Below are positions 33,445 through 42,409 of a stretch of DNA of 64,000 bases, in pieces (the stretch's first letter is position 1; every line of letters begins with the position of its first letter). A program made the translations under genes and the position numbers. The stretch covers positions 3,782,001 to 3,846,000 of the forward strand of contig NZ_CP057483.1 in NCBI RefSeq assembly GCF_013836145.1, read 5' to 3'. The notes below the pieces were generated by a model that saw nothing but the letters and a program-made list of their open reading frames with translations, did not search any database and was not told the origin of the DNA. The DNA is from Citrobacter sp. RHB25-C09 (lineage in GTDB: Bacteria > Pseudomonadota > Gammaproteobacteria > Enterobacterales > Enterobacteriaceae).

Positions 33445-33662
33445 CGTATTTCCTTTTATCGGATATAAAGTAGCGGGCAGCATAACAGCCACGCCCCTTT
33501 CGGTAAAATGTTGTCTGGTTGAGGATGACAAATCACAGGGAAAAAGAAACAATAGTCATATCCCCTACGAATATGACAAAAGCGGGGATTATCACGAACA
33601 TCAGAGTGTTAGCTGTCTATACTCTATGTTTGAGGAACGAGACGCGGAGCAGGAGGAAAGTC

Positions 33663-34298
33663 ATGCCCGGGCGCTTTGAACTAAAATCAACCCTGGCGAA
33701 AATCTGGCATGCACCGGACAATTTTCGCCTCATGGATCCGCTTCCGCCGATGCACCGTCGTGGCATTATCATTGCCGCCATCGTGTTGGTGGTCGGTTTC
33801 CTGCTTCCTTCTGGCGACAGCAACAATGCGCCGGTTGTCACCCGCGACGCCCAGTTAGATCTGCAATCACAGTCTCAGCCGCCGACCGAAGCACAGCTTC
33901 AGTCGCAGCTTGTCACGCCGCAAAACGACCCAGGGCAAGTCGCCCCGGTTGCGCCGGAACCGATTCAGGAAGGCCAACCAGACGAGCAGCCTCAGACACA
34001 AACCCAGCCTTTACAGCCGGATAGCGGTATTGACCAGCAGTGGCGCTCTTATCGGGTCGAAGCGGGTAAAACGATGGCGCAACTGTTCCGCGATCACGGT
34101 TTGCCGCCAACAGACGTGTATGCCATGGCGCAGGTAGAAGGAGCAGGCAAGCCACTCAGCAATTTGCAAAACGGGCAGATGGTTCAGATTCGTCAGAATG
34201 CGAATGGCGTCGTCACCGGGCTGACCATTGATACTGGCAATAATCAACAGGTACTGTTTACCCGTCAGCCGGACGGCAGTTTTGTCCGGGCCCGGTGA
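33663..34298 (+). CDS. ytfB: OapA-domain cell-division-associated protein YtfB
   Basis: 211 residues from the ATG at 33663 with AGGAGGAAAG upstream; the frame is open to 33519 without homology. One membrane helix (about 33-50, IIIAAIVLVVGFLLPSG) is followed by a Gln/Pro-rich periplasmic linker (about 60-125) and an OapA/LysM-like domain (about 130-211) with WRSYRVEAGKTMAQLFRDHG. In E. coli YtfB is found at the division septum, and its overproduction makes filaments. OapA of Haemophilus is an adhesion and colony-opacity factor. Confidence 0.93.
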   Translation: MPGRFELKSTLAKIWHAPDNFRLMDPLPPMHRRGIIIAAIVLVVGFLLPSGDSNNAPVVTRDAQLDLQSQSQPPTEAQLQSQLVTPQNDPGQVAPVAPEPIQEGQPDEQPQTQTQPLQPDSGIDQQWRSYRVEAGKTMAQLFRDHGLPPTDVYAMAQVEGAGKPLSNLQNGQMVQIRQNANGVVTGLTIDTGNNQQVLFTRQPDGSFVRAR

Positions 34299-34310
34299 AT
34301 AAAAAACAAT

Positions 34311-34373
34311 TTCTTATCCGGCCTACAAACTGATACGCCTTTGTAGGCTCGGATCGCTGCTCGCCACCGGGCA
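34311..34373. repeat. REP-like BIME between ytfB and the EamA gene
   Basis: CTTATCCGGCCTAC lacks its 5' half, followed by GTAGGCTCGGATCGC to CACCGGGCA. It is a decayed pair between convergent genes. Confidence 0.65.
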
Positions 34374-34378
34374 GGCGG

Positions 34379-35311
34379 TTAACCTTTCCGCACCTTATTG
34401 ACCCAGGCTATTCCCGAGCATACCAACAGCAGCGCGATAGCGTATTTCCATTCAAGAATATTTTCGCCAAGGAAAATGGCCGACAGTACCGCACCGGAAA
34501 CCGGGATCAGGAAGTTAAACGGGGCAATCATCCCCACGCGGTTGTATTTAAGCAAAATGCTCCACAGCGCAAAAGCCACCGATGAAAGTAACGTCAGATA
34601 GCCCAGAATCGCGACAGATGCAAAGCCATGGACGGTAAGCGTGCCGCCAAAAGCGTAACCACCAATAACCAGTACCAAACCGCCTATGCCTAACTGGTAG
34701 CCCGTCATCACCGTCGGATCCACCGTCTGTGAGATTCGCTTACCATAAAGCGTTGCGGCAGAGAGAATAAATGCGGCCAGCACAATGGAACCGTCTCCCG
34801 CCAGGCTGAAGCTGAAGTCCATCAGTCCACTATTGAAGTTTACCACCATCACGCCCGTGAAGCCGAGAATACAGCCTAACGTTTTGTTGTAGCTAAGCTT
34901 GTCGTTCTGATAGATGAAATGTGCCAGCAGCACGCTAAAGAAGGTGCCGGTGGCGTTCATGATCGAGCCTTTCACCCCTGTGGTAAATGCCAACCCGATA
35001 TAAAAGAAGATGTACTGCAATGTGGTTTGCGTCAGTCCCAGCAGCGTTAGCTGACCAAACTGGCGGGCGTTCAGTCTGCCGATCGGTTTGCGTTGCGCCA
35101 TCGCCAGCAGCAGTAGCAACAGGCCGGCGAATAAAAACCGATATCCGGCAAAGACAATCTTGGAGGGGATGTCATCAGCCGCTATCTGAAAGATCTCATA
35201 GCCACTTTTAATCGCCGGATAGGCACTTCCCCAGAGCAGGCAGCAAAACGCGGCGCTGAGGTAGACAATATTTTTACGTGAAAACAGCGATTGCGGGTGC
35301 GCGGTATCCAT
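34379..35311 (-). CDS. EamA/DMT-family exporter
   Basis: 310 residues, ten membrane segments in two EamA repeats, starting with a short cytoplasmic tail, then LSAAFCCLLWGSAYPAIKSG (the classic first DMT segment). A second family motif SSVAFALWSILLKYNRVG is near 260. The substrate is unknown; relatives move amino acids or metabolites. It occupies the interval that in K-12 carries yjfZ/ytfA between rplI and ytfB, so it is a lineage-specific gene. Confidence 0.85.
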   Translation of the reverse strand: MDTAHPQSLFSRKNIVYLSAAFCCLLWGSAYPAIKSGYEIFQIAADDIPSKIVFAGYRFLFAGLLLLLLAMAQRKPIGRLNARQFGQLTLLGLTQTTLQYIFFYIGLAFTTGVKGSIMNATGTFFSVLLAHFIYQNDKLSYNKTLGCILGFTGVMVVNFNSGLMDFSFSLAGDGSIVLAAFILSAATLYGKRISQTVDPTVMTGYQLGIGGLVLVIGGYAFGGTLTVHGFASVAILGYLTLLSSVAFALWSILLKYNRVGMIAPFNFLIPVSGAVLSAIFLGENILEWKYAIALLLVCSGIAWVNKVRKG

Positions 35312-35404
35312 TCTTCACCACATTGAAATTATGTTTTATTTTTATTGATTATCCAGAAAAGGATCGCGAATAGCCAGAACGAAAATGCAGGAAACAGAAA
35401 AGCA

Positions 35405-35429
35405 AAACGCCGACACAAGGTCGGCGTTT
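35405..35429 (-). terminator. Terminator of the rpsF-priB-rpsR-rplI operon
   Basis: AAACGCCGAC and GTCGGCGTTT flank ACAAG. On the minus strand the stem is followed by TGCTTTTC. It lies 26 bases past the rplI stop. Confidence 0.88.
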
Positions 35430-35454
35430 CTCACGAAGCTGTCAGAATAAAAAC

Positions 35455-35904
35455 TTATTCTGCAACAACGTTAATGGTCAGCTTAGCGAATACTTCGCTG
35501 TGAACCTGGAAGTCCACTACGTGCTCACCAGTGGTACGCAGAACGCCGTTCGGCAGACGAACTTCGCTCTTAGCCACTTCAACGCCAGCTGCAGTTACAG
35601 CGTCAGCGATGTCGCGGGTACCGATGGAACCGAACAGTTTACCTTCGTCGCCTGCTTTAGACGCGATGGTTACGGTTTCCAGTGCGTTGATTTTCTCAGC
35701 GCGTGCATTTGCAGCAGCCAGAACGTCAGCCAGTTTAGCTTCCAGTTCAGCGCGACGTGCTTCGAAATATTCAACGTTTTTCTTGGTAGCAGGAACAGCT
35801 TTACCCTGTGGTACCAGGAAGTTACGAGCATAGCCCGCTTTAACGTTAACCTGATCACCCAGGCTACCCAGGTTTGCTACTTTATCAAGCAGAATAACTT
35901 GCAT
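35455..35904 (-). CDS. rplI: 50S ribosomal protein L9
   Basis: 149 residues, the K-12 length (MQVILLDKVANLGSLGDQVN). An N-terminal rRNA-binding domain, a long connecting helix (about 41-75) and a C-terminal domain are evident. It is last in the rpsF-priB-rpsR-rplI operon. L9 helps ribosomal frame maintenance. Confidence 0.98.
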   Translation of the reverse strand: MQVILLDKVANLGSLGDQVNVKAGYARNFLVPQGKAVPATKKNVEYFEARRAELEAKLADVLAAANARAEKINALETVTIASKAGDEGKLFGSIGTRDIADAVTAAGVEVAKSEVRLPNGVLRTTGEHVVDFQVHSEVFAKLTINVVAE

Positions 35905-35945
35905 TACCTTATCCTCTCAAAGTCGTATTAATGGACCGTGACCGA

Positions 35946-36492
<547 letters not shown>

Positions 36493-36498
36493 CAGAAA

Positions 36499-36894
36499 TT
36501 ACTCTTCAGAATCCCCAGCATCTGCATCATCTGCGGTTTCGTTTGCGAAATCATCGCGACGCTCACGGCGCTCGTCTTTCGCTTTAACCATCGGAGATGC
36601 TTCGGTAACAGCGTGCTTAGTACGCATTACCATGCTACGGATAACGGCATCGTTGAAGCGGAAAGTTGTTTCCAGCTCATCGATCACTTCCTGCGGCGCT
36701 TCAACGTTCATCAGAACGTAGTGAGCTTTGTGCAGTTTGTTGATCGGGTAAGCCAGCTGACGGCGGCCCCAGTCTTCCAGACGGTGGATCGTGCCTTCTG
36801 CACCAGTGATGGCAGCAGTGTAGCGTTCGATCATACCCGGAACCTGTTCGCTCTGGTCAGGATGGACCATAAAAACGATTTCGTAATGACGCAT
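36499..36894 (-). CDS. rpsF: 30S ribosomal protein S6
   Basis: 131 residues (MRHYEIVFMVHPDQSEQVPG) with the acidic C-terminal tail DFANETADDADAGDSEE to which glutamates are added by RimK. First gene of the operon. Preceded by TAAGGAGCAATTCG and the S6:S18 leader. Confidence 0.98.
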   Translation of the reverse strand: MRHYEIVFMVHPDQSEQVPGMIERYTAAITGAEGTIHRLEDWGRRQLAYPINKLHKAHYVLMNVEAPQEVIDELETTFRFNDAVIRSMVMRTKHAVTEASPMVKAKDERRERRDDFANETADDADAGDSEE

Positions 36895-36934
36895 CGAATT
36901 GCTCCTTACGGATTATTCAGCCTCCTGTCTGGGT

Positions 36935-36978
36935 CAGCCGAGGCCCATGGAGGCAAGGAACGTGTTAAAGGTCGGCTG
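36935..36978 (-). ncRNA. S6:S18 autoregulatory mRNA leader
   Basis: On the rpsF strand CAGCCGA and TCGGCTG pair to close a stem, with a GCC-containing bulge and CCTCGG, matching the conserved CCGA/GCC features described for the S6:S18 leader. It lies about 40 bases before the rpsF ATG. In E. coli the S6-S18 heterodimer binds here and represses translation. Confidence 0.75.
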
Positions 36979-36992
36979 AAAAATGACGCGTC

Positions 36993-37021
36993 ATAATACT
37001 GGCGACGAGCGGTAAACTCAA
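36993..37021 (-). promoter_or_regulatory. rpsF operon promoter
   Basis: On the minus strand TTGAGT (37021-37016), a 17-base spacer and TATTAT (36998-36993) form a near-consensus sigma-70 promoter. Transcription would start near 36986, a few bases before the leader stem. Confidence 0.75.
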
Positions 37022-37228
37022 GGTGATATCAATAATATTTCTTGCGCAGCCCCCGCTTCGCAGGCAGATGGCTGTTATTTAACGAGAAGACGATGATGCG
37101 ATAATTTTTTGAACAACTGCATCAGAAATGGTCGTTAACGACTTTGTCAGCAGTGATTAAAATTAAATCAGAGACAACGAACAGAGAGGAGAACCGTCCG
37201 ACCAGAGTCAGCTGTTGAGGAGGTAAAG

Positions 37229-37495
37229 ATGAGAACCTGTATTTTAACCCTTCTGGCTGGGCTTTTGCTAAGCGCAAATGCGATGGCAGCCATTACATTC
37301 GACCACCAGCAAGCCAGAAATATGGATGACGTGCAGAGCTTAGGCGTGATTTACATTAATCATAACAATGCCACTGAAAGTGAAGCAGGTCAGCCCCAGA
37401 ATGAAAAGACCAACGCGCGAGATGCGCAATACGGTCATGTGCTCCTGATTCAGGAACCTGAAACTCAACGTATCAGCGCGGATTTTTATCGCTAG
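37229..37495 (+). CDS. yjfY: YhcN/BhsA-family periplasmic protein YjfY
   Basis: 88 residues. A signal peptide (1-20, LLAGLLLSANAMA) precedes a DUF1471 domain with LGVIYINHNNATESEAG. Relatives YhcN, BhsA and McbA are stress-induced and affect biofilm and copper or acid tolerance. The function of YjfY is unknown. Confidence 0.88.
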   Translation: MRTCILTLLAGLLLSANAMAAITFDHQQARNMDDVQSLGVIYINHNNATESEAGQPQNEKTNARDAQYGHVLLIQEPETQRISADFYR

Positions 37496-37536
37496 CACCA
37501 GGAATAACCAACAACAAGATAGCCACTCTTTGACTT

Positions 37537-37560
37537 GCCCCCTTCCTGGGGGCTTTTTTT
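37537..37560 (+). terminator. Terminator of yjfY
   Basis: GCCCCC and GGGGGC flank TTCCT and are followed by seven T residues. Confidence 0.93.
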
Positions 37561-37573
37561 GTGAAAAACGGCC

Positions 37574-37627
37574 CCGGAACCCTGACCGGTGACATCCTCA
37601 GAAGGAGTGGGTTCCGGAGCGTTTTTT
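37574..37627. terminator. Terminator of the ula operon, probably bidirectional
   Basis: CCGGAACCC (37574-37582) and GGGTTCCGG (37609-37617) form a stem with a 26-base loop. It runs into a T-tract on the plus strand, and into CCGTTTTTC on the minus strand. It ends ulaF transcription 14 bases past its stop. Confidence 0.8.
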
Positions 37628-37640
37628 TACTTCTTGCTAC

Positions 37641-38327
37641 TCATTTCTGCCCGTAATAAGCATCCGGGCCATGCTTACGCATAAAGTGTTTGTTCATCAG
37701 GTAACCGTCGATCGGGTTAAGGCCAGGGTTAATGCCGCGAGCAATCCATGCCATGCGTGCCACCTCTTCCATAACTACGGCGTTATGCACCGCGTCATGA
37801 GCATCTTTACCCCAGGCAAACGGACCATGCTGATACACCACGATGCCCGGCGTATGCAGTGGTTCGGCGTCGCTCAACGTTTCGATGATCACCTTGCCCG
37901 TATTCAGCTCGTATTCCCCCTGCACTTCTTCTTCCGTTAAAGCCCGTGTACAGGGTATATCGCCAAAGAAGTAGTCGGCATGGGTCGTGCCAAGCGCCGG
38001 AATCGCCAGCCCTGCCTGCGCCCACGCCGTCGCGTGAGTTGAGTGCGTATGCACCACACCACCGAGGGAAGGATAACGCTGATACAACGCCAGATGAGTG
38101 GCAGTATCTGAGGAAGGGCGATAGCGCCCTTCCACGACGTTACCCCGCATATCGACGACAACCATGTCATCCATCTGCATGGTTTCGTAGGCAACCCCGC
38201 TGGGTTTAATAACCACCAGGCCGCGTTCGCGATCGATAGCGCTGACGTTGCCCCAGGTAAAAGTCACTAAGCCGTAACGCGGCAAATCCATGTTGGCGTC
38301 AAACACCTGCTGTTTTAGCTTTTGCAT
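37641..38327 (-). CDS. ulaF: L-ribulose-5-phosphate 4-epimerase UlaF
   Basis: 228 residues from the ATG at 38327, which overlaps the ulaE stop by one base (TAATG). The frame is open to 38375 but that part is the shadow of ulaE. It is a class II aldolase-fold zinc enzyme: GNVSAID near 26-32, the THSTHATAWAQ zinc histidines near 94-104, and YQHGPFAWG. It converts L-ribulose-5-phosphate to D-xylulose-5-phosphate, the last step of ascorbate breakdown. Confidence 0.97.
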   Translation of the reverse strand: MQKLKQQVFDANMDLPRYGLVTFTWGNVSAIDRERGLVVIKPSGVAYETMQMDDMVVVDMRGNVVEGRYRPSSDTATHLALYQRYPSLGGVVHTHSTHATAWAQAGLAIPALGTTHADYFFGDIPCTRALTEEEVQGEYELNTGKVIIETLSDAEPLHTPGIVVYQHGPFAWGKDAHDAVHNAVVMEEVARMAWIARGINPGLNPIDGYLMNKHFMRKHGPDAYYGQK

Positions 38328-39181
38328 TACGCCGCCTCCACCAGGCCCGCACTGGCCATGCGCGCTTTCACCCAATCGCGCGCTTTCGCCACCTCAAGTG
38401 CCGGATCGTCCGCCGTTTCACTCCACATCTCAATCAGGTATGGCCCGCAATACCCACTCTGCTTGAGCGTCTCAAAACAACGTTCAAATTCGACAATGCC
38501 TTCACCGAACGGCACATTCTTGAACACGCCCGGTTTAGTGTCTTTGACATGCACTGCGACGATATGCCCCATGCCAGCCTGTAATTCCATCTGCACATCG
38601 TTGTCCCATGCCGACAAATTACCGATATCAGGATAAAGCTGGAACCATGGATTGTTCAGGTAGTGGGCATACCCCAACGCCTTGCTAATGGAATTCATCA
38701 GCGGGTAATCCATGATTTCCATCGCCAGCGTCACCTGCGCACGGCTCGCCATTTCAACGCTCTCTTTTAGGCCGTCACGAAAACGACGGCGCGTTTCATC
38801 GTTAGCTTCCTGATAATAGACGTCATAACCAGCTAGTTGGATCACGCGGATACCGACATCCTGTGCAAAGCGAATGGCTTTGCGCATGATTTCAAGTCCT
38901 TGAGCACGCACGGCGTCATCTTCACTGCCGAGAGGAAATCGTCGGTGCGCGCTCAGGCACATGGAGGGTACCCGAACGCCCGTGTCGGCAATCGCTTTCA
39001 CCAGCGCCAGGCGCTGTTCCTGATTCCAGTCGAGACGCGCCAGGCGTGCGTCGGTTTCATCCACCGACATTTCAACAAAGTCAAAACCCAACGCGTTCGC
39101 CATCCGCAGACGTTCCAGCCAGCACTCCCCGGCGGGGAGCGCTTTTTCATAGATGCCAAGCGGGATCTGTTTCGACAGCAT
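38327..39181 (-). CDS. ulaE: L-xylulose-5-phosphate 3-epimerase UlaE
   Basis: 284 residues, xylose-isomerase-like TIM barrel (MLSKQIPLGIYEKALPAGEC). The metal-binding residues of the barrel are in AMEIMDYPLMNS, YPDIGNLSAWDND and VHVKDTKPGVF. It gives L-ribulose-5-phosphate for UlaF. It starts 9 bases after the ulaD stop. Confidence 0.96.
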   Translation of the reverse strand: MLSKQIPLGIYEKALPAGECWLERLRMANALGFDFVEMSVDETDARLARLDWNQEQRLALVKAIADTGVRVPSMCLSAHRRFPLGSEDDAVRAQGLEIMRKAIRFAQDVGIRVIQLAGYDVYYQEANDETRRRFRDGLKESVEMASRAQVTLAMEIMDYPLMNSISKALGYAHYLNNPWFQLYPDIGNLSAWDNDVQMELQAGMGHIVAVHVKDTKPGVFKNVPFGEGIVEFERCFETLKQSGYCGPYLIEMWSETADDPALEVAKARDWVKARMASAGLVEAA

Positions 39182-39190
39182 ATCCGCTCC

Positions 39191-39841
39191 TTATCCCCAC
39201 AACTGGGCGATGGAACGTTTAAACTGACGCGCCGCTTCAACAGGAGAAGCCGCATCGCGAATGCTGCGACCCGCAATGAATACGTGAATCGGAATGCCTT
39301 TGAACAGCGGCAGATCTTCCAGCGCCAGGCCACCCGTGACAGTGACTTTGAAGCCCATATCGGCCAGACGCTTGATGGCGCTGATATCCGCTTCACCCCA
39401 TGCCACGCCAGCGGCCTGGGCATCGCGGCTACGGTGATAGACCACCTGCTGAATGCCCGCATCGCGCCACTCCTGCGCCTGCTCCCAGGTCCAGAATCCT
39501 GTCAGTTCAATCTGCACATCGCCGTTGAACTCTTTTGCCACATCCAGCGCGCCTTTTGCGGTGTTGATATCCGCACAGCAGATAACGGTGACCCAGTCGG
39601 CGTTGGCTTCAAAACACATGCGGGAAAGGATTTTGCCGGCATCGGCAATTTTGGCATCAGCCAGGACAATCTTGTGCGGATAGAGTGCTTTTAAATCACG
39701 GACCGCGCGAACGCCTTCGCCGACGCACAGAATGGTACCGACCTCGATAATGTCGACTTCTTCCGCAATCAGACGAGTCGTTTCATAGGCGTGAGAGAGC
39801 GTTTGGTTATCCAGCGCGACCTGCAACATAGGTAATGACAT
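39191..39841 (-). CDS. ulaD: 3-keto-L-gulonate-6-phosphate decarboxylase UlaD
   Basis: 216 residues, OMP-decarboxylase superfamily barrel (MSLPMLQVALDNQTLSHAYE). The characteristic DAKIADAG motif (DxKxxD) carries catalytic lysine and aspartates near 62-67. It decarboxylates 3-keto-L-gulonate-6-phosphate to L-xylulose-5-phosphate. It starts 12 bases after ulaC. Confidence 0.97.
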   Translation of the reverse strand: MSLPMLQVALDNQTLSHAYETTRLIAEEVDIIEVGTILCVGEGVRAVRDLKALYPHKIVLADAKIADAGKILSRMCFEANADWVTVICCADINTAKGALDVAKEFNGDVQIELTGFWTWEQAQEWRDAGIQQVVYHRSRDAQAAGVAWGEADISAIKRLADMGFKVTVTGGLALEDLPLFKGIPIHVFIAGRSIRDAASPVEAARQFKRSIAQLWG

Positions 39842-39853
39842 GATACTTTCCTC

Positions 39854-40321
39854 TTAAACGGAAGCCGCGTTAGCGCGGTCAATTAAATCAAGAACGTCCT
39901 GCTCGGTACGGCAGGCACGTAAACGGTCAAAATTGGCTTCATCTTCAAAGAGATTGACGATCTGCATGATGCCCACTTCCTGGTGGGTATTGGCATCAAC
40001 CGCCGCCATGGTGATCAGGATGTCGACCGGATCGTTATCTTCATGGTTAAACACCAGCGGCTCTTTCAATGTCACCAGCGCAAACCCGGTTTTTTTAACG
40101 CCCTCTTCCGGACGACCATGCGGCATTGCCAGCCCCGGCGCCAACACAAAGTAGGGACCGAACTGTTCCACGCCATCAAGAATGGCCTGGTAGTAACGCG
40201 GCTCGACGACGTCAGCCTTAACCAGTAGATCCACACTCAGCTTTACCGCCTCCTGCCAGGTGCTGGCTTCTGCCTGTAACAGGATGGAGTTATTTTCGGC
40301 GAGCGAATCACGTAATTTCAT
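39854..40321 (-). CDS. ulaC: Ascorbate-specific PTS EIIA component
   Basis: 155 residues, EIIA of the mannitol/fructose class. The phospho-accepting histidine is H68 in GLAMPHGRPEEG. It passes the phosphate from HPr to UlaB. It starts 9 bases after the ulaB stop. Confidence 0.96.
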   Translation of the reverse strand: MKLRDSLAENNSILLQAEASTWQEAVKLSVDLLVKADVVEPRYYQAILDGVEQFGPYFVLAPGLAMPHGRPEEGVKKTGFALVTLKEPLVFNHEDNDPVDILITMAAVDANTHQEVGIMQIVNLFEDEANFDRLRACRTEQDVLDLIDRANAASV

Positions 40322-40330
40322 CAGTCCCCC

Positions 40331-40636
40331 TTACTTCACGCCCTGCGGGAAATGTTCGTTGATCACTTCCAGCAGCTTTGGGCCAAAATCGGCAGGCGAC
40401 AGCATGTTGCGCACGCCAACCACATATTTATTACCCGTCACGGTGATCTCACCGGCGATATGAGTAGAAGCGATAATGATGTCCGCGCCACCCAGTTCAC
40501 TTTTGTATTCGCCCACTGCGCAGCTGTTTACGGTGTGGTCAATATTTGATTGGGTCAAAAACTGGTCCACTTTCATTTTCATGATCATGGAGCTTCCTTG
40601 CCCGTTGCCACAGACAGCCAGGATACGTACGGTCAT
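40331..40636 (-). CDS. ulaB: Ascorbate-specific PTS EIIB component
   Basis: 101 residues from the ATG at 40636 (MTVRILAVCGNGQGSSMIMK), the K-12 length; two extra upstream codons are possible but not needed. The phosphorylated cysteine is C9. It phosphorylates ascorbate during transport by UlaA. Confidence 0.96.
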   Translation of the reverse strand: MTVRILAVCGNGQGSSMIMKMKVDQFLTQSNIDHTVNSCAVGEYKSELGGADIIIASTHIAGEITVTGNKYVVGVRNMLSPADFGPKLLEVINEHFPQGVK

Positions 40637-40650
40637 AATCAAACTCCTAA

Positions 40651-42048
40651 TTAAGCAGCGTTTTCTGCCAGTTGTTTTTCAGCGTCTTCTTCAGCGCGCA
40701 ATGCACGCCCTGCGAAGACCATATAAGCCAGTGCGATTACGATAATGACGGCCATGAAGACGATGCCGACGGAGAAGAAGCCCTGCATCATCGGCGGTGC
40801 CAGAATTGACCAGTCCGCCATACCCATCCAGGCGCTCATGCCTGTCAGCTTCACTGCCCACACGCAGCCAAAGATCTCGATCATCCCCATCACCAGACAA
40901 ATCTTGAGTGCCGCGCGCCAGCCGCCGAAGTGGTTAGCAAACACGCCGATAGTGGCGTTAGAGAAGAACATCGGGATAAAGCCCGGAATAATCAGAATGG
41001 AAGAGCCGCAGCCTACGAGGATACCCACCGCGATCAGCTGGCCGATGGTGCCCCACATAAAGCCCCAGACAACTGCGTTCGGCGCGAAGCTATAAATCGC
41101 GGCGCAGTCAATCGCCAGTACGGCACCTGGAATCAGGCGCTGGGAGATACCGTTAAACGCTTCAGAGAGCTCAGCGACGAACATGCGCACGCCCTGAGTG
41201 ATGATGAAAATCGCGACGGCAAACGAGAAGCCGGTTTGCAGAATGTAGACCGTCCAGTGGGTTTTACCCGCCATCGCCTGCACAACGTCGATACCAAAGG
41301 AGAGCAGAATCGCACCGAAGAAAATCGTCATTACGATCGCCGTAGACACGATGTTGTCATGGAAAATATTCAGCCAGCCAGGCAGCTTAAGATCTTCAAC
41401 ACTCTCTTCTTTCTTACCCAGATACGGCGCGACTTTATAGGCGATCCAGGAGGCGAACTGCTGCTGGTGACCAATAGAGAAACCGCAGCCGTCTGTCACT
41501 TCCTGCGTCGGCTTGTACATCATGTTGGACGTGATGCCCCAGTACAGGGAAACCAGCACCGCTGTACAGATAATCGTGGTCCACATCGGATAGCCGAAGA
41601 TATAGAAGGAAACAGCGATTAAACCCGCCTGCTGAAACATGATATGCCCGGTAAGCATGATGGTACGGATACCGGTGATACGCCGCAGCAGGACGTAACA
41701 GATGTTCAGCGCCAGCGCCAACAGTACGGCATAGCCGACCCAACTGTAGGCGTCGCCCATCCGCTCAATAGTCGCCATCATCGACGCGTAGGTGTCAGAG
41801 ATCGCCCCGTTGATACCGTAAACCTCAGACATCTTCGCGACGACAGGTTTAAAAGTGCTTGTCAGGATGCCTGACCCGGCCTGCAAAAGCATAAAACCGA
41901 TGATGGTTTTAATGGTGCCTTTGATAATTACGCTGACGCTTTTACGCAGCAGGATATAGCCAAGACAGGTCACGATACCCAGCAATAGCGGGGCATTGGT
42001 CATAACCTGATTAAAAAAAACGGTAAAGATGTTGTAGAGGATCTCCAT
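40651..42048 (-). CDS. ulaA: Ascorbate-specific PTS permease EIIC
   Basis: 465 residues from the ATG at 42048 (MEILYNIFTVFFNQVMTNAP) after CTGGAGAGAGTT; the frame is open to 42120 but that part overlaps the operator region. Membrane protein of the SgaT/UlaA family, with a GHIMFQQAGLIAVSF motif near 130. It takes up L-ascorbate as L-ascorbate-6-phosphate with UlaB and UlaC. Confidence 0.97.
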   Translation of the reverse strand: MEILYNIFTVFFNQVMTNAPLLLGIVTCLGYILLRKSVSVIIKGTIKTIIGFMLLQAGSGILTSTFKPVVAKMSEVYGINGAISDTYASMMATIERMGDAYSWVGYAVLLALALNICYVLLRRITGIRTIMLTGHIMFQQAGLIAVSFYIFGYPMWTTIICTAVLVSLYWGITSNMMYKPTQEVTDGCGFSIGHQQQFASWIAYKVAPYLGKKEESVEDLKLPGWLNIFHDNIVSTAIVMTIFFGAILLSFGIDVVQAMAGKTHWTVYILQTGFSFAVAIFIITQGVRMFVAELSEAFNGISQRLIPGAVLAIDCAAIYSFAPNAVVWGFMWGTIGQLIAVGILVGCGSSILIIPGFIPMFFSNATIGVFANHFGGWRAALKICLVMGMIEIFGCVWAVKLTGMSAWMGMADWSILAPPMMQGFFSVGIVFMAVIIVIALAYMVFAGRALRAEEDAEKQLAENAA

Positions 42049-42409
42049 AACTCTCTCCAGAAAAAAATGGGAACACAAGGGGAAACCCTGCGTGGTTGGT
42101 GTCAACACTCTAGTAATCAAAAATAATCACCACAAGATTGAATTTGATTATTTGTGACGCGTCACGCAAATTATTTCCACTCACTGCGTAATGATTTTCA
42201 ACCTGGCAACATAGAAATAAATTATGCCTTATAATTCATCATGTTGATGAGATATATGGATAAGTTTAGCACCCAGAAATCAGAGAATCTGTGAGCTGGC
42301 GAAGTTAAAATTCCACTTTTTAGCCATTGCAAAACGCTCAAAATGATGCAAGCATTAATCACAACAAATCACATCATGATTACTTTTGATTTAAACCGGG
42401 AGTCAAACG
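42049..42409. promoter_or_regulatory. Divergent ulaA/ulaG control region with probable UlaR sites
   Basis: 361 bases between divergent starts. Four copies of TGATT-N5-TGATT-like sequence are visible: 42115-42129 (minus), 42145-42159 (plus, imperfect second half), 42357-42371 (minus) and 42377-42391 (plus). They form one pair at each promoter, which fits the four UlaR operators and looping known in E. coli. A 12-bp palindrome (GTGACGCGTCAC, 42154-42165) overlaps the second. An inverted repeat TCATCA/TGATGA lies at 42236-42250, roughly midway. E. coli also uses CRP and IHF here; I see no canonical CRP site. Confidence 0.7.

Larger units (their letters stand above)
36895..37228. other. Intergenic region rpsF/yjfY
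   Basis: 334 bases. The left half is the rpsF leader and promoter. The right half (37022-37228) leads to yjfY, with TTGAGGAGGTAAAG as its ribosome site. An AT-rich stretch near 37100-37170 probably contains the yjfY promoter. Confidence 0.5.

Noticed and set aside
35500..35931. 143-codon frame opposite rplI
   Set aside because: Antisense shadow of a conserved ribosomal protein gene.
42154..42165. GTGACGCGTCAC as a CRP site before ulaA
   Set aside because: The TGTGA and TCAC halves are only 4 bases apart instead of 6, so it does not fit CRP.
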